Assembly: GCA_963729695.1 (NCBI GenBank)
Contig: CAVSOT010000007.1
Span: 1,116,001-1,180,000, forward strand
DNA length: 64,000 nt
From: PALSA-693 sp963729695
Lineage (GTDB): Bacteria > Actinomycetota > Acidimicrobiia > Acidimicrobiales > Palsa-688
Direction of reading: 5' to 3'
Numbering within the stretch: the first letter of the stretch is position 1; each line of letters starts with the position of its first letter. The notes beneath the pieces were generated by a model, which ran no database searches, was not told the origin of the DNA, and saw only the letters and a program-made list of their open reading frames with translations. Shown here in pieces: positions 49,255 through 58,450 of the stretch. A program made the translations under genes and the position numbers.

Positions 49255-50190
49255 TTAATCGGGCTTGATGACCGTTCCCTCCAGGTCAGCACCGGCAGTG
49301 GTGGGTATCACGAAGTTCGTCAGGTTTCGTACTTCGTCCAGGTGTTCAGCTATAAGTTCGGGACTGCGCGGGGTATCAGGGTCGAGCTGCCAGCCCGTAC
49401 CGCGGCCGATAAAGATGCGGGCGTAGCGTCCCGCCCCTGCTCCGATAACCTCGTGGGTGATCGTGCACTGCTCCGAGGCCAGGTAGATGACCAGGTCGGT
49501 GACAAACTCCGGCGGTAGCTGGGAAGCTACCTCAGAGAAGTAGTCTGCGTTCATACGGGTGTAGGCGACGGGGGCGACCGCGTTGGCCAGGACGTTGTAG
49601 GCCGATCCTTCGATTGCCAGGGAGTTCATTAACCCTATGACGCCAGCTTTCGCCGCGTTGTAGCCGGGTGAGTCAGGTCGCCCGAACAGACCTGAGGTCG
49701 ACGTCGTGAACACCACCCGCCCATAGCGGCGTTGTTTCATTATCCGGTACGCCGCCTGCGTCACCCAGAAGGAGCCCTTCAGGTGTACCTCCAAGATGTC
49801 GTGCATGTCCTGCTCGTCGTAGTCTTCGTACGAATTGTTACGCTGGATCCCCGCGTTGGCCACGACCACGTCGACACTGCCAAACGCTTCCATCGCCTGG
49901 TCGACGGTGGCGACCGCACCGGCTTTGACCGCGATCGAGTCATAGTTGGCGACGGCCCGACCGCCCTTTGCTTCAATCTCCTCTACCACGACGTCTGCTG
50001 CGCGTGACGACCCGCGACCATAGACGTTCGCTCCCGTATCGTTGACCACCACGGCGGCACCTCGCCCGGCAAGACCGAGCGCGTGAGCTCGTCCAAGTCC
50101 AGTACCTGCACCGGTGACGATCGCCACTCGGTCGACCAAGGTTATTCCTGCCAATGTGCCACTCTCTCTTGCCGGTTCGTGAAAGAACAC
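49255..50190 (-). CDS. SDR family oxidoreductase (multifunctional beta-oxidation/17-beta-HSD4-like)
   Basis: A short-chain dehydrogenase of up to 311 residues: VAIVTGAGTGLGRAHALGLA (nucleotide binding), VVVNDTGANVYGRGSSRAAD, VDVVVANAGIQRNN, then Ser in TTSTSGLFG and YNAAKAGVIG (YxxxK). The VNDxG...GxGxSxxxAD pattern matches the (3R)-hydroxyacyl-CoA dehydrogenase unit of peroxisomal multifunctional enzyme type 2. A C-terminal tail of about 50 residues (for example LDEVRNLTNFVIPTTAGADL) also fits. The start may be GTG 50190 or, more likely, TTG 50139 behind CAGGAATAACC, which removes a 17-residue leader unlike the family. It could act in beta-oxidation of a CoA ester. Confidence 0.88.
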   Translation of the reverse strand: MFFHEPARESGTLAGITLVDRVAIVTGAGTGLGRAHALGLAGRGAAVVVNDTGANVYGRGSSRAADVVVEEIEAKGGRAVANYDSIAVKAGAVATVDQAMEAFGSVDVVVANAGIQRNNSYEDYDEQDMHDILEVHLKGSFWVTQAAYRIMKQRRYGRVVFTTSTSGLFGRPDSPGYNAAKAGVIGLMNSLAIEGSAYNVLANAVAPVAYTRMNADYFSEVASQLPPEFVTDLVIYLASEQCTITHEVIGAGAGRYARIFIGRGTGWQLDPDTPRSPELIAEHLDEVRNLTNFVIPTTAGADLEGTVIKPD

Positions 50191-50531
50191 GGCTCCATCG
50201 GCATTTGTGCGTCAAAACAAATCATGTGTTCCCTCTTTCGTGACCTCGCGATCAGCGAATGCCGTACCAAGCGTAATTGGTTGCTAGCCGAAGATCGGAC
50301 CGGTCCGCGAGAGCCTCTTTCAAAAGCTGGGGACCGAGCTCAGGGTTCCATCCCTGTCCAGCCGTGAGGAGCGCCGATCGTTCGGTGTCCCGCCCAGCCG
50401 TCAGGTGTCGGTTGTGCTCAAGGAATCACCGATATCGCCAGGAGCCGCGGTGAGGAGCCGAGCTCGGGGCGTCGATGCCCTCGATCACCACGTTCACGTC
50501 CGTGCGCCTCCGGTAGCACAGACTGTGCGCC
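50191..50531. other. Intergenic region, divergent
   Basis: About 340 bases between the SDR gene (reverse) and corA (forward). No gene was recognised; it should contain promoters for both. Confidence 0.3.
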
Positions 50532-51602
50532 ATGGAAAGTCATCTGATCACCGCGGACGGTTCCGAGCCCCAGGTCACCCCGGAGAACGTCAAGCGCCTC
50601 ATAGATTCCTCTGCCCGCTTTTGGTTGGACCTGGCCGGCCTGGACGAAGACAGCGCTACGGCCCTGCTCCGCGATACCTTCGGTTTTCACCCGCTGGCAG
50701 TCAGAGACGCCGAACACTTCGGCCAACGCCCCAAGATCGATTCCTACGACGACTACGCGCTGCTCGTGATCTACGGGGCCACGCCGGCGGGAGAACTGGT
50801 CGAGGTGCACTGCTTCTACACCGCGAACTATCTGGTCACTGTCCACCGCTCCCCCTACCCAGACGTGGCCGCGGTGGCCGATCGAGTTCGCCAACACGCC
50901 GGCCCCCGGCCGGACCACGTCATGCTGCTGTACCGGGTATTGGAGGCCGTGGTGGACAGCTATTTCCCGATCCTGGCCAGCCTGGACGACCAGATCGATG
51001 AGCTGGAGGACCAGATCCTGCAGCGTCCCACCGAAGCCCAGCTTGGGCAGCTGTTCGATATGAAACGATCCCTCATCGCGCTCCGGAAGGTGGTCACGCC
51101 CGAACGGGACATGTTCGGCACCCTGCTTGACGGCGGGGACCAAATTCCCGGTATGACCCCGGACGCCGAGCGCTACTTTCGCGACCTCTATGACCACCTG
51201 ATCAGGATCAGCGACCTCGTCGACAGCTACCGCGATCTGACCAGCGGAGCGCTCGACACTCACTTGTCCACGGTCTCCAACCGACTGAACGTGGTCATGA
51301 AGCAGCTCACCATCATCGCCACCATTTTCCTGCCGATGAGCTTCTTGACGGGGTTCTTCGGTCAGAACTTCGGATGGATGGTAAGTCGCCTCGGCAGCCT
51401 GTCCGTCTTTCTCGTGGTTGGCGTAGGACTACAGCTGGTCACGGCAGTCGCACTCCTTATCATGTTCCGCCGCCGTGGCTGGCTGTCATCCGACGGGACC
51501 GTGGCGCCCGCCACCCCGGCGATACGACCCCGGGTGGCGCGCGAACAACGCTGGTACCTCATCCAGCCTCCGAAACGGTCGCAAGCGCCCCAGGTGCCCT
51601 AG
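50532..51602 (+). CDS. corA: CorA family magnesium/cobalt transporter
   Basis: A 356-residue CorA/MIT-type divalent cation channel. A large N-terminal cytosolic domain with DTFGFHPLAVRDAEHFGQRP is followed by a long helical neck (QIDELEDQILQRPTEAQLGQ). Two C-terminal transmembrane helices contain FLPMSFLTGFFGQNFGWM, where the usual GMN is GQN as in some Gram-positive-type CorA proteins, and LVVGVGLQLVTAVALLIMFR. It forms pentamers in the membrane. The ATG at 50532 lacks a clear ribosome site; the conserved domain starts close to it, so the start is probably right. A basic tail follows the last helix. Confidence 0.92.
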   Translation: MESHLITADGSEPQVTPENVKRLIDSSARFWLDLAGLDEDSATALLRDTFGFHPLAVRDAEHFGQRPKIDSYDDYALLVIYGATPAGELVEVHCFYTANYLVTVHRSPYPDVAAVADRVRQHAGPRPDHVMLLYRVLEAVVDSYFPILASLDDQIDELEDQILQRPTEAQLGQLFDMKRSLIALRKVVTPERDMFGTLLDGGDQIPGMTPDAERYFRDLYDHLIRISDLVDSYRDLTSGALDTHLSTVSNRLNVVMKQLTIIATIFLPMSFLTGFFGQNFGWMVSRLGSLSVFLVVGVGLQLVTAVALLIMFRRRGWLSSDGTVAPATPAIRPRVAREQRWYLIQPPKRSQAPQVP

Positions 51603-51740
51603 CGATTCCTACTGACGGATCAAGGACGTTGTCGGACTCCACCTCGCGGGAGTTCAGGCGCCGATTGTGGTCGCGGTCTAGAAGGTGATGGCGTCGAGCG
51701 CAGCCTCGCCGGCGGCAGCCGTCAGGAACCGCTCGGCCGA

Positions 51741-52061
51741 CTACATGGTGTGGAGGGAGTCGTGGATGAGCATGAACCGCAACGACCAAAACCCCGGTCG
51801 CGGCTCGGGTACCTCGTGCCGGGCCCACAACAACCCGGTCAATGTGACAGCAGCGACGGCGAGCCACACGATCACCCCGGCAGCCAGGACCCACGGCGTG
51901 GACCCAGACGACAAGACGATGACGCCTGCGATGACGACCGCCAGCGCCAGGTACCCCACGCGCAGGGCCCAGACTGCCATCCGCCAGTGCCCATTGCGCT
52001 GCAGCTCAGCCGGCTCGTCCACTCCAGATATTGTGCGCACAGAGTTGCCCGAGCATCGCAC
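51741..52061 (-). CDS. Two-helix membrane protein downstream of a GntR regulator
   Basis: A 106-residue protein with two hydrophobic helices: LRVGYLALAVVIAGVIVLSS and WVLAAGVIVWLAVAAVTLTG. The C-terminus GFWSLRFMLIHDSLHTM is conserved-looking. It starts 27 bases after the GntR gene on the same strand, so it is probably co-transcribed and regulated by it, as with membrane proteins encoded beside YtrA-type regulators. I do not recognise a named family. The true start may be an internal GTG or ATG. Confidence 0.65.
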   Translation of the reverse strand: MRCSGNSVRTISGVDEPAELQRNGHWRMAVWALRVGYLALAVVIAGVIVLSSGSTPWVLAAGVIVWLAVAAVTLTGLLWARHEVPEPRPGFWSLRFMLIHDSLHTM

Positions 52062-52088
52062 CCGAGGCGTTGCAGGTTTCCTTACGAC

Positions 52089-52463
52089 TCAAGAGGCACC
52101 GGGGAGGCCCTCTATCTCTCGGCGCAGTATCGCCACCATTTCGGCGTCGCCGACGCCGAGGTCGCGCATTTGGCGGAGGAAGTCGCGGGCTATATGGACC
52201 GCCTTCCGCCGCTGCTCCGAAGGCTTGCCGGCCACGGTGCTTCCGTGCCTGCCGTCTGTCTCTATCAAGCCCGCCAACTCCAGCTCACGGTAGGCCCTTG
52301 CCACCGTGTTCACCGCCAGACCGAGTTCACCCGCCAAGCGCCGTATCGGGGGTAGACGTTCCTCGGTGGGCAAGCCGCCGGTCTCAATCAAATGCGCAAT
52401 CTGGCGCCTGACCTGCTCATAAGGCGGGAACTCCGATGTGGGATCGACCACCAGCAAATCCAC
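52089..52463 (-). CDS. GntR family transcriptional regulator (YtrA subfamily)
   Basis: A 124-residue short GntR regulator. The winged helix is PPYEQVRRQIAHLIETGGLP, then EERLPPIRRLAGELGLAVNT and VARAYRELELAGLIETDGRH. The C-terminal part is only about 45 residues, with no large effector domain, which defines the YtrA subfamily. Members usually control small membrane-protein or ABC-transporter operons and act as dimers on palindromes in their own promoter. The downstream gene for a two-helix membrane protein fits that pattern. Confidence 0.92.
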   Translation of the reverse strand: MDLLVVDPTSEFPPYEQVRRQIAHLIETGGLPTEERLPPIRRLAGELGLAVNTVARAYRELELAGLIETDGRHGSTVAGKPSEQRRKAVHIARDFLRQMRDLGVGDAEMVAILRREIEGLPGAS

Positions 52464-52598
52464 GTTGGGATTGTATCGGGTGTTGTCTCAACCTATTCGG
52501 CCTCCCGCTCGGACAAAGGTGAAGCCCGTCTCACTGAGGCTGCCCAAACCACGCGAGCAGTCGAGCTCAAACGGCGGCCGCGGGGCACGCGGCCTGGC

Positions 52599-54839
52599 TC
52601 AAAATCCGGCCATCCCGACCACCGGCCTGGTCAGGTGGATGGCGCCAGTCGAGCCAAGGAACGGAGCCTGGCCGAAGGCGAAGACGCCCCCGTCAGAGGC
52701 CACCAGCCAGTAGCCGGCCCCATGGGGAACAGGGGCCATGCCCACGACAGGCTGCACCAGGTGGACGGCACCCGTCGAGCCATAGAAGTGGGCGTCGCCA
52801 AAGGCGAAGATCCCCCCGTCGGACGCCACTAGCCAGTACCCGCCGCCGTCCGGGGTGGGGGCCATGCCCACCCCGGGCTGGTTGAGGCGGACGTTGCCGG
52901 TGGACCCGAAGAAGCGGGCGTCGCCAAAGGCGAAGATCCCCCCGTCGGACGCCACTAGCCAGTACCCGCCGCCGTCCGGGGTGGGGGCCATGCCCACCAC
53001 GGGCTGGTTGAGGCGGACGTTGCCGGTGGACCCGAAGAAGCGGGCGTCACCGAAAGTGAAGATCCCCCCGTCGGACGCCACCAGCCAGTACCCCTTGCCG
53101 TCTGGCGTGGGTGCCATGCCCACCACGGGCCTGTTCAAGACGATGTTGCCGGTGGAGCCGAAGAAGCGGGCGTCGCCAAAGGCGAAGATCCCCCCATCAG
53201 AAGCGACTAGCCAGTAGCCGCCGGCATCACCCGTGGCCGCCATACCGACGACAGGCCTGTTCAAGATGATGTTGCCGGTCGATCCACAGAAGGGCAGATT
53301 CCCGAAGGTGAAGATCCCGCCGTCCGAGGCCGCCAGCCAGTACCCCCGCGGCGCGCTGAGCGGCCGTTTGCACGGCACCGCGACGATCGGAGGAGGTGTG
53401 CCGGCATCGCCGGTGAGTTGCGGGTCGTGATGGAACATGGACCAGGAGCCGGCTTCGCCGACCAGGCCGCCATTGCTGCCTGGGATCTCGAAGTGAGTGA
53501 CCACCCCCTGGTTGAGGCCGTTGTAGCCGGCGATGGTGATACCGACCGTTCCGTCAGCGTCGTGGGTGACCAACGGAACGTTCTGCAGGGCCATCGACGA
53601 ATTCTCGGCCAGCACGTGGCCATTCTGACCGTCGAGGATCTCCACTCCTCCGGTGGTGCCAACCACCAGGTCCTGGTGGCCCCCACCGAGATTGACCGTG
53701 GAGATGCCGCCGATGACCGCGCCGAGGGCCGGGACGTGCCAAAGGGCGCGGCCGGTCGCGCCGTCGAGGAGCCATACCGATCCGGCATTCAGTCGGTGGC
53801 CGATGTCGGTGCCTTCGGCCACCTGCAACTGCCCATTGCCGAGCGCGTCAGCGAGCGCCGGACTGCTCTCGGTAGTGCCGTCAAGCGTGCTGGCCCAGGC
53901 CAGCCCGCAGCCGTTGGTGAGCCCGAGAACCTGGTTTGTGTTCGATTCGGACAGGCTGTACTCGAAGCCCGTCCCGATGGCGATCCCGACCCCACCTCCA
54001 GAAAGAAACTGGCCTACCGCCGGCGAGGACTCGACCGTCTGGTTGGTGTTGTACTCGCACAGGAGTGTGCCGCTCTGACTGAGAACCCGAACGTGCCCGC
54101 CGTTCGTGTAGGTGACCCCTTCTGCGATGCCGGCCGTGGAGTCGCCACCCTCGACGATCTCGTTCGCCTCGTTTCGGTACAGATCAGCCACTGCCGGCGA
54201 GCTGAACACGTCGTCGGCCGTGAAGTAGGGCCACCCGGGGAGCGGCAGTCCCGACGCGGTGTTCAAAGCGTCTTCGAGCTGACCGAGGGCGCCGCCCACT
54301 ACCGAGACGGCGCCTTGGAGGACACCGACGGCCAGTGACGACTGGATTGGGGCGTCGCGCGACGGGCTCGGTAGCGTGCTCACTGTCTGGAACCACCGCC
54401 TCGTTCCGTTCGCGGCCAGCGACTCGTAGCCACCCGGTGTGCCGCTGTTGACGCTGAAGCCGTCGCCGACACCCACGAACACGTTAGAGCCGAGGGACGA
54501 GGGACTGGAGTCCACCGGCGCACCCACGCTGGCGGGCCAGCCCGGCACCAGGACACCAACGGGGTTCGTAGTGTTCAGCTCGAAGGCGTAGATCTGCCCG
54601 GACCGGTCGCCGACGAGTACGTCCGGCCCGGCCGGGCTCAGCGTGGCCGTGGTCGGCGAGGACTCGGCGATGGGATGGCCGGTATCCGGGAGCGTCCGGG
54701 ACCAGACCTGGTGGAGAGAGACCGCCGCCGACGTCGCCGCCGATGCGACTCCCGACCCCTTACCTAACCCGGAAGTTCCGAGGGCCACCACTGCGGCCAC
54801 GGCTGCGATGCCGCACCCACTCCGCCATGTTCGGTGCAT
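52599..54839 (-). CDS. Secreted beta-propeller protein with six GYWLVASDGG repeats
   Basis: A 746-residue exported protein. The N-terminus has a signal-like hydrophobic stretch (GIAAVAAVVALGTSGLG). Residues about 40-480 form a PQQ/FG-GAP-like propeller with repeated motifs such as ESSPTTATL, VESSPAVGQFL and TESSPALADALGNG. Residues 499-746 are six units of 42 residues (the last is short) of the form GYWLVASDGGIFAFGDARFF followed by GSTGNVRLNQPVVGMAPTPD. These repeats are frequent in secreted proteins of Acidimicrobiia and related actinobacteria; their function is unknown, but adhesion or sugar binding is possible. The protein starts at ATG 54839. Repeat DNA is described separately. Confidence 0.85.
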   Translation of the reverse strand: MHRTWRSGCGIAAVAAVVALGTSGLGKGSGVASAATSAAVSLHQVWSRTLPDTGHPIAESSPTTATLSPAGPDVLVGDRSGQIYAFELNTTNPVGVLVPGWPASVGAPVDSSPSSLGSNVFVGVGDGFSVNSGTPGGYESLAANGTRRWFQTVSTLPSPSRDAPIQSSLAVGVLQGAVSVVGGALGQLEDALNTASGLPLPGWPYFTADDVFSSPAVADLYRNEANEIVEGGDSTAGIAEGVTYTNGGHVRVLSQSGTLLCEYNTNQTVESSPAVGQFLSGGGVGIAIGTGFEYSLSESNTNQVLGLTNGCGLAWASTLDGTTESSPALADALGNGQLQVAEGTDIGHRLNAGSVWLLDGATGRALWHVPALGAVIGGISTVNLGGGHQDLVVGTTGGVEILDGQNGHVLAENSSMALQNVPLVTHDADGTVGITIAGYNGLNQGVVTHFEIPGSNGGLVGEAGSWSMFHHDPQLTGDAGTPPPIVAVPCKRPLSAPRGYWLAASDGGIFTFGNLPFCGSTGNIILNRPVVGMAATGDAGGYWLVASDGGIFAFGDARFFGSTGNIVLNRPVVGMAPTPDGKGYWLVASDGGIFTFGDARFFGSTGNVRLNQPVVGMAPTPDGGGYWLVASDGGIFAFGDARFFGSTGNVRLNQPGVGMAPTPDGGGYWLVASDGGIFAFGDAHFYGSTGAVHLVQPVVGMAPVPHGAGYWLVASDGGVFAFGQAPFLGSTGAIHLTRPVVGMAGF
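52602..53345 (-). repeat. Six tandem 126-bp repeats in the secreted protein gene
   Basis: Unit boundaries on the reverse strand are 53345-53220, 53219-53094, 53093-52968, 52967-52842, 52841-52716 and a partial unit 52715-52602. Units 3 and 4 are nearly identical at DNA level, showing recent duplication or conversion; units 1 and 6 are the most diverged. Such arrays are hotspots for copy-number change and assembly collapse. Confidence 0.9.
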
Positions 54840-54942
54840 CCGTCACCTCCCCAACCGTCGCCAGGTTACGACCGACCGGGAGGGAGGCCGGAACCTCGCG
54901 GCCGTACTTCCGCCGAGCCCCGAAGGGTGCGAGACTGGCAGC

Positions 54943-55143
54943 ATGCCGGTACAGGCCTCATTCAGTCGCCAAACCACCTATCGGGCCTATGGCATCAACG
55001 GAGATCAGCTGGCAACGGAGGACCTGGGGTCCGACGAGGAGGCCGTGGCATGGGTCCGGCAGCTCATCAGGAACGGCCTGGCCGTGGGACGCCTGAGTCG
55101 AGACATAAGCCCCGGCTTCGGGATCGACGTTCCGCTTCCATGA
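54943..55143 (+). CDS. Small hypothetical protein
   Basis: A 66-residue frame from ATG 54943 with natural composition: TTYRAYGINGDQLATEDLGS, then DEEAVAWVRQLIRNGLAVGR and ISPGFGIDVPLP. No ribosome site is obvious and no family is recognised. It is divergent from the repeat-protein gene, with little space between them. The even amino-acid composition and good codon structure make it more likely real than not, but only just. Confidence 0.5.
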   Translation: MPVQASFSRQTTYRAYGINGDQLATEDLGSDEEAVAWVRQLIRNGLAVGRLSRDISPGFGIDVPLP

Positions 55144-55242
55144 CGCGACAGATCCGGTCACGCCATGGAGGATTTTGCACCTGCTCGAGGAGGCCAGCAC
55201 CGTGTATTTCATTGCCTTGGGTGCGATCCTGGTCGTTTTGCT

Positions 55243-56460
55243 TCAGTCGCCAGGCCCGCCAATGACCTGGTTCTGCCGTGCCTTTCGCTCCCGCTCGTAG
55301 TCGTCGATGGCGCGTTGACTGGCGGCGGCCGACTTTTCCATGAGTTCGGGGCGCAGCTGTCGTGCCCAGCCTTCGGCGACGTGAAGCCGCTCCGTTGAGC
55401 GACTGATCGCCGGGCGTACCTCGGACGCGATGAGTTCGAGTGAACGTCGAGTATCGTCCGGCGAGGCCCAGTCGTTGGCCCAAACCAGGAAGGTACCAAA
55501 CCCGCCGGTCTGATCCTCGAGGCGCCGAAGCTGTTGGACAGCATCGTCCGGGCTTCCGATGACGGCGAATCCGGAGTCCACCAGATGATTGATCGTCTCG
55601 CCGAGATCATCCATTTCTGAGATCCACGGGATGGTGCCGCTTTCGCGAAAGTGTCCAGCCCAGTAGGAGAGTCCACGGGCCACGGCTCGCCGCGCTTCTT
55701 TGCGTGTCTCAGCCACAAACATTGGACCGGCCAGCCTCCAATTCGTTCGGGAGACGGTGCGCTCGTGCAACCCGGCCTCCTCCTCCACAATCGCCCACTG
55801 GGCGGACAGGGCCTCGAAGTCCGCGCCTGCTGTTGCGTTGAAGCTCAAGAGCGATGTGCCCAACCGCCCGGCCAGCCGAGGCCCGTTCGGGGACCGAATC
55901 GTCGCGACTGCCACCTCGAGATGTGGCTTGGTGAAACTCCCAAGCTGTACGTAGGCGTCCCGGAGCACGAACCAATCCGTCTCGCGAGTCACCTGCTCGC
56001 CGGCGAGCAGGGCCAGCACGCACTCCAGGCTTTCCTCCATCATGCGCCGGGCTTGCGCGGGCTCGATACCCATGGCCCGGGTGTCGGTCGGAAAGGCGCC
56101 TGGTCCCGTGCCCATCATTACTCGTCCGGCCGAAAGATGGTCTAAGAGGGTGATCCGCTCGGCCACGTTAAGGGGGTGATGGTACGGTAGCGATATCACA
56201 CCGGTGCCGAGACGGATCCGACCTGTTCGAGAGATGAGGTTGGCAATAAAGACTTCGGGTGAGCCTATGTACTCCCAGCCAGTCGACCGATGCTCACCGA
56301 TCCATGCTTCGTCGAAACCCAGGCGATCAGCCGTCTCAATGAGCTGGATGTCACGGCTGAGGGCCCAGGTAGGATCCAGGTGGGGGGAATGAACGGGAGA
56401 TACGAAGATTCCCAATCCCAGCTCTCGATTGCCTGACATTCTGACGGCTCCATTCTTCAC
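55243..56460 (-). CDS. LLM-class flavin-dependent monooxygenase
   Basis: A 405-residue bacterial luciferase/limonene-monooxygenase-type flavoprotein. Landmarks: LGFDEAWIGEHRSTGWEYIG, RIRLGTGVISLPYHHPLNVA, ERITLLDHLSAGRVMMGTGP, and FGTFLVWANDWASPDDTRRS near the C-terminus. The length (about 400) and the YHHPLNVAER motif fit FMNH2-dependent two-component monooxygenases, not the shorter F420 enzymes. It is divergent from the LLM/DLH/Rieske operon at 56681. The start could be ATG 56460 or ATG 56439 (MSGNREL). A flavin reductase would be needed; none is adjacent. Confidence 0.9.
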   Translation of the reverse strand: MKNGAVRMSGNRELGLGIFVSPVHSPHLDPTWALSRDIQLIETADRLGFDEAWIGEHRSTGWEYIGSPEVFIANLISRTGRIRLGTGVISLPYHHPLNVAERITLLDHLSAGRVMMGTGPGAFPTDTRAMGIEPAQARRMMEESLECVLALLAGEQVTRETDWFVLRDAYVQLGSFTKPHLEVAVATIRSPNGPRLAGRLGTSLLSFNATAGADFEALSAQWAIVEEEAGLHERTVSRTNWRLAGPMFVAETRKEARRAVARGLSYWAGHFRESGTIPWISEMDDLGETINHLVDSGFAVIGSPDDAVQQLRRLEDQTGGFGTFLVWANDWASPDDTRRSLELIASEVRPAISRSTERLHVAEGWARQLRPELMEKSAAASQRAIDDYERERKARQNQVIGGPGD

Positions 56461-56680
56461 AAGAGCGTCGACGTTGCCTGGACGCCCTACGAAACGGTTG
56501 TTAAACCTGACGTTGTCGTTCGTGAGCGTACTGGCGGATGATCAAGCGATACGGAGATAGGATCGAGTGGGCAGACTCGTAGGGGGGGCGCGGTCTCGTT
56601 CCGAGATGGTCAGATAATGATGAGGTGATACCCGTCACGAATCTATTTTGGTGTCTGCGGGATCGGCAGGAGCATCATCG

Positions 56681-57559
56681 ATGAGGCTTGGCGTGCATAC
56701 GCCTGTCGTCCGGCTGTTCTCAGGCCGTTACGGCCCGTGGGAACCTCACGGGACCATCGAGGACATCGCCGGGGTGGCGCAGGCCGCGGAGCAGCTCGGC
56801 TACGAGTACCTGACGTGTAGCGAGCACGTGGCCATCCCGGCCGACTCATTGGAAGGTCGCGGGCCGTGCTACTGGGATCCGCTAGCGACCTTCGGCTATC
56901 TGGCGGCACGCACCTCCCGTATCCGCTTCGTCACTCTTGTCCTGGTGCTCCCGTATCACCATCCGCTCGAGATCGCCAAGCGCTACGGGACGCTCGATCG
57001 CATCTGCGATGGTCGACTCACGCTTGGGCTTGGGGTGGGTTATCTCAAACCAGAGTTCGACGTACTCGGGGTCCCGTTCGCGGACCGCAACGATCGCAGC
57101 GACGACGCCATCCGGGCGCTGCGGGCGGCCTTCGGGCGCCAGCAGCCGGCCTATCGGGGGCCATTCTACCAATTTGACGACATGATCGTGGACCCTTGCG
57201 GGGTGCAGACGGACGTGCCGCTGTGGATCGGGGGGCAAAGCCGACGTTCGCTGCGACGGGCCGTCGAGCTGGGTGACGGGTGGTGTCCCTTCGGTCTGAC
57301 GTCTCGGGAAGTTGCCTCCTGGCTGGCCCAGGCCCAAACTACGGACGTGTGGCAAGACCGCGAGCAGCCTCTTGAGATCGCGGTCGGCGCCACCGTCGAT
57401 CCGCTGGGCCAACCCGAGGCGGCTGCCGTCGTAGCCGCCGAGTTCCGTGATGCCGGGGTGACGATGTTGACGCTCCGCGTTGTCGCCCAGTCCGTTGAAC
57501 ATCACATCGAACAGCTGGAGGCGATGACGAACATCGTCGCGTCACTGCAGGAGTTTTAG
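56681..57559 (+). CDS. LLM-class F420-dependent oxidoreductase
   Basis: A 292-residue luciferase-like enzyme: AAEQLGYEYLTCSEHVAIPA, RIRFVTLVLVLPYHHPLEIA, LDRICDGRLTLGLGVGYLKP, and VPLWIGGQSRRSLRRAVELG. The SEHVAIP and L-x-LGVG motifs match the F420-type subgroup. ATG 56681 follows AGGAGCATCATCG; an earlier in-frame start at 56648 is not needed. It is the first gene of a forward group that continues with a dienelactone hydrolase (64 bases later), a DUF3303 protein and a Rieske oxygenase, so it probably takes part in one oxidative pathway. Confidence 0.9.
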   Translation: MRLGVHTPVVRLFSGRYGPWEPHGTIEDIAGVAQAAEQLGYEYLTCSEHVAIPADSLEGRGPCYWDPLATFGYLAARTSRIRFVTLVLVLPYHHPLEIAKRYGTLDRICDGRLTLGLGVGYLKPEFDVLGVPFADRNDRSDDAIRALRAAFGRQQPAYRGPFYQFDDMIVDPCGVQTDVPLWIGGQSRRSLRRAVELGDGWCPFGLTSREVASWLAQAQTTDVWQDREQPLEIAVGATVDPLGQPEAAAVVAAEFRDAGVTMLTLRVVAQSVEHHIEQLEAMTNIVASLQEF

Positions 57560-57623
57560 GCTGGAGGTTGGCCTTTTGCTCGACGGTAATCAGGAGGAAT
57601 CCTGGCGACAAGGAAGGAGTCCG

Positions 57624-58328
57624 ATGCCCAGCACGGCTGAAGTACCGACCAAGGACGGCCTAATGCTGTTGTACGACGCCGAGCCGGAAGCTACGCCCAG
57701 GGCAGCGATCGTCGTCTTTCAAGAAGCCTTCGGTGTGACCGACCACATCGAGGACGTGACCCGTCGCTTCGCGGCCGCTGGTTATCGCGCGGTGGCGCCC
57801 CACCTGTTCCACCGAAGCGGTGACCCGGCGCTGTCGTATGACGATGTCTCCAAGGTGACGCCGTATACCCAGGCGCTCACCCAACCCGGGCTGCTCGATG
57901 ACTTCGACGCCACCCTCTCCTACTTAGCCGACGCCGGTTTCCGAGTAGACCAGGTGGGGAGCGTCGGCTTCTGCATGGGCGGATCAGTCTCTTTCCACAT
58001 GGCCGTTCGATACGGGCTCGGAGCCAGCGTCAGCTTCTATGGCGGCGGCATCGCGACCGGTCGGTTTGGCTTTCCCGCCATGCTCGAGCTGGTGCCAGAC
58101 CTGCAAGCCCCCTGGTTGGGCTTGTTCGGTGACCAGGACCCGGTCATACCGATCGAAGAGGTCGAATCCCTGCGCCTCGCTCTTTCCCAGGCCCGGGTAC
58201 CCGTTGAGCTGGTGCGCTACCCCGATGCCGGACACGGGTTCAACTGCGATGTTCGGCCGTCATACCATGCGCCCTCGGCCCAGGACGGGTGGCGGCGCAC
58301 CCTTGAGTGGTTTGAGCGACATCTCTGA
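57624..58328 (+). CDS. Dienelactone hydrolase family protein
   Basis: A 234-residue alpha/beta hydrolase. The catalytic cysteine is in GSVGFCMGGSVSF (Cys117), the acid in LFGDQDPVIP (Asp172), and the histidine in DAGHGFNCD (His204). Conserved QEAFGVTDHIEDVTRRFAAA contains the glutamate that activates the cysteine in true dienelactone hydrolases. The enzyme hydrolyses dienelactone to maleylacetate in chlorocatechol breakdown; homologues act on other lactones or esters. ATG 57624 follows AGGAGTCCG. Its place in an operon with an oxygenase supports a role in aromatic or lactone degradation. Confidence 0.92.
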   Translation: MPSTAEVPTKDGLMLLYDAEPEATPRAAIVVFQEAFGVTDHIEDVTRRFAAAGYRAVAPHLFHRSGDPALSYDDVSKVTPYTQALTQPGLLDDFDATLSYLADAGFRVDQVGSVGFCMGGSVSFHMAVRYGLGASVSFYGGGIATGRFGFPAMLELVPDLQAPWLGLFGDQDPVIPIEEVESLRLALSQARVPVELVRYPDAGHGFNCDVRPSYHAPSAQDGWRRTLEWFERHL

Positions 58329-58450
58329 CGGGACAGGTCCGCAGGGGCCACGATTGGGCCCGTCCCCATCCAGAATTGGCGGGGCTCCCCTTGTCCTCAG
58401 AGTTTGATAGCGCGACCATCAGATCAAGCACGAGGCTAGGAGGGCAGGCC

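Noticed and set aside
52602..53345. Regular 126-bp repeats considered as a CRISPR-like or intergenic array
   Set aside because: The repeats are in frame within one long gene and encode a known protein repeat; there are no spacers.
55202..55300. 32-codon frame with a hydrophobic segment (YFIALGAILVVLLQ) behind GAGGAGG
   Set aside because: It could be a single-pass peptide, but it overlaps the end of the convergent LLM gene and is too short to support.
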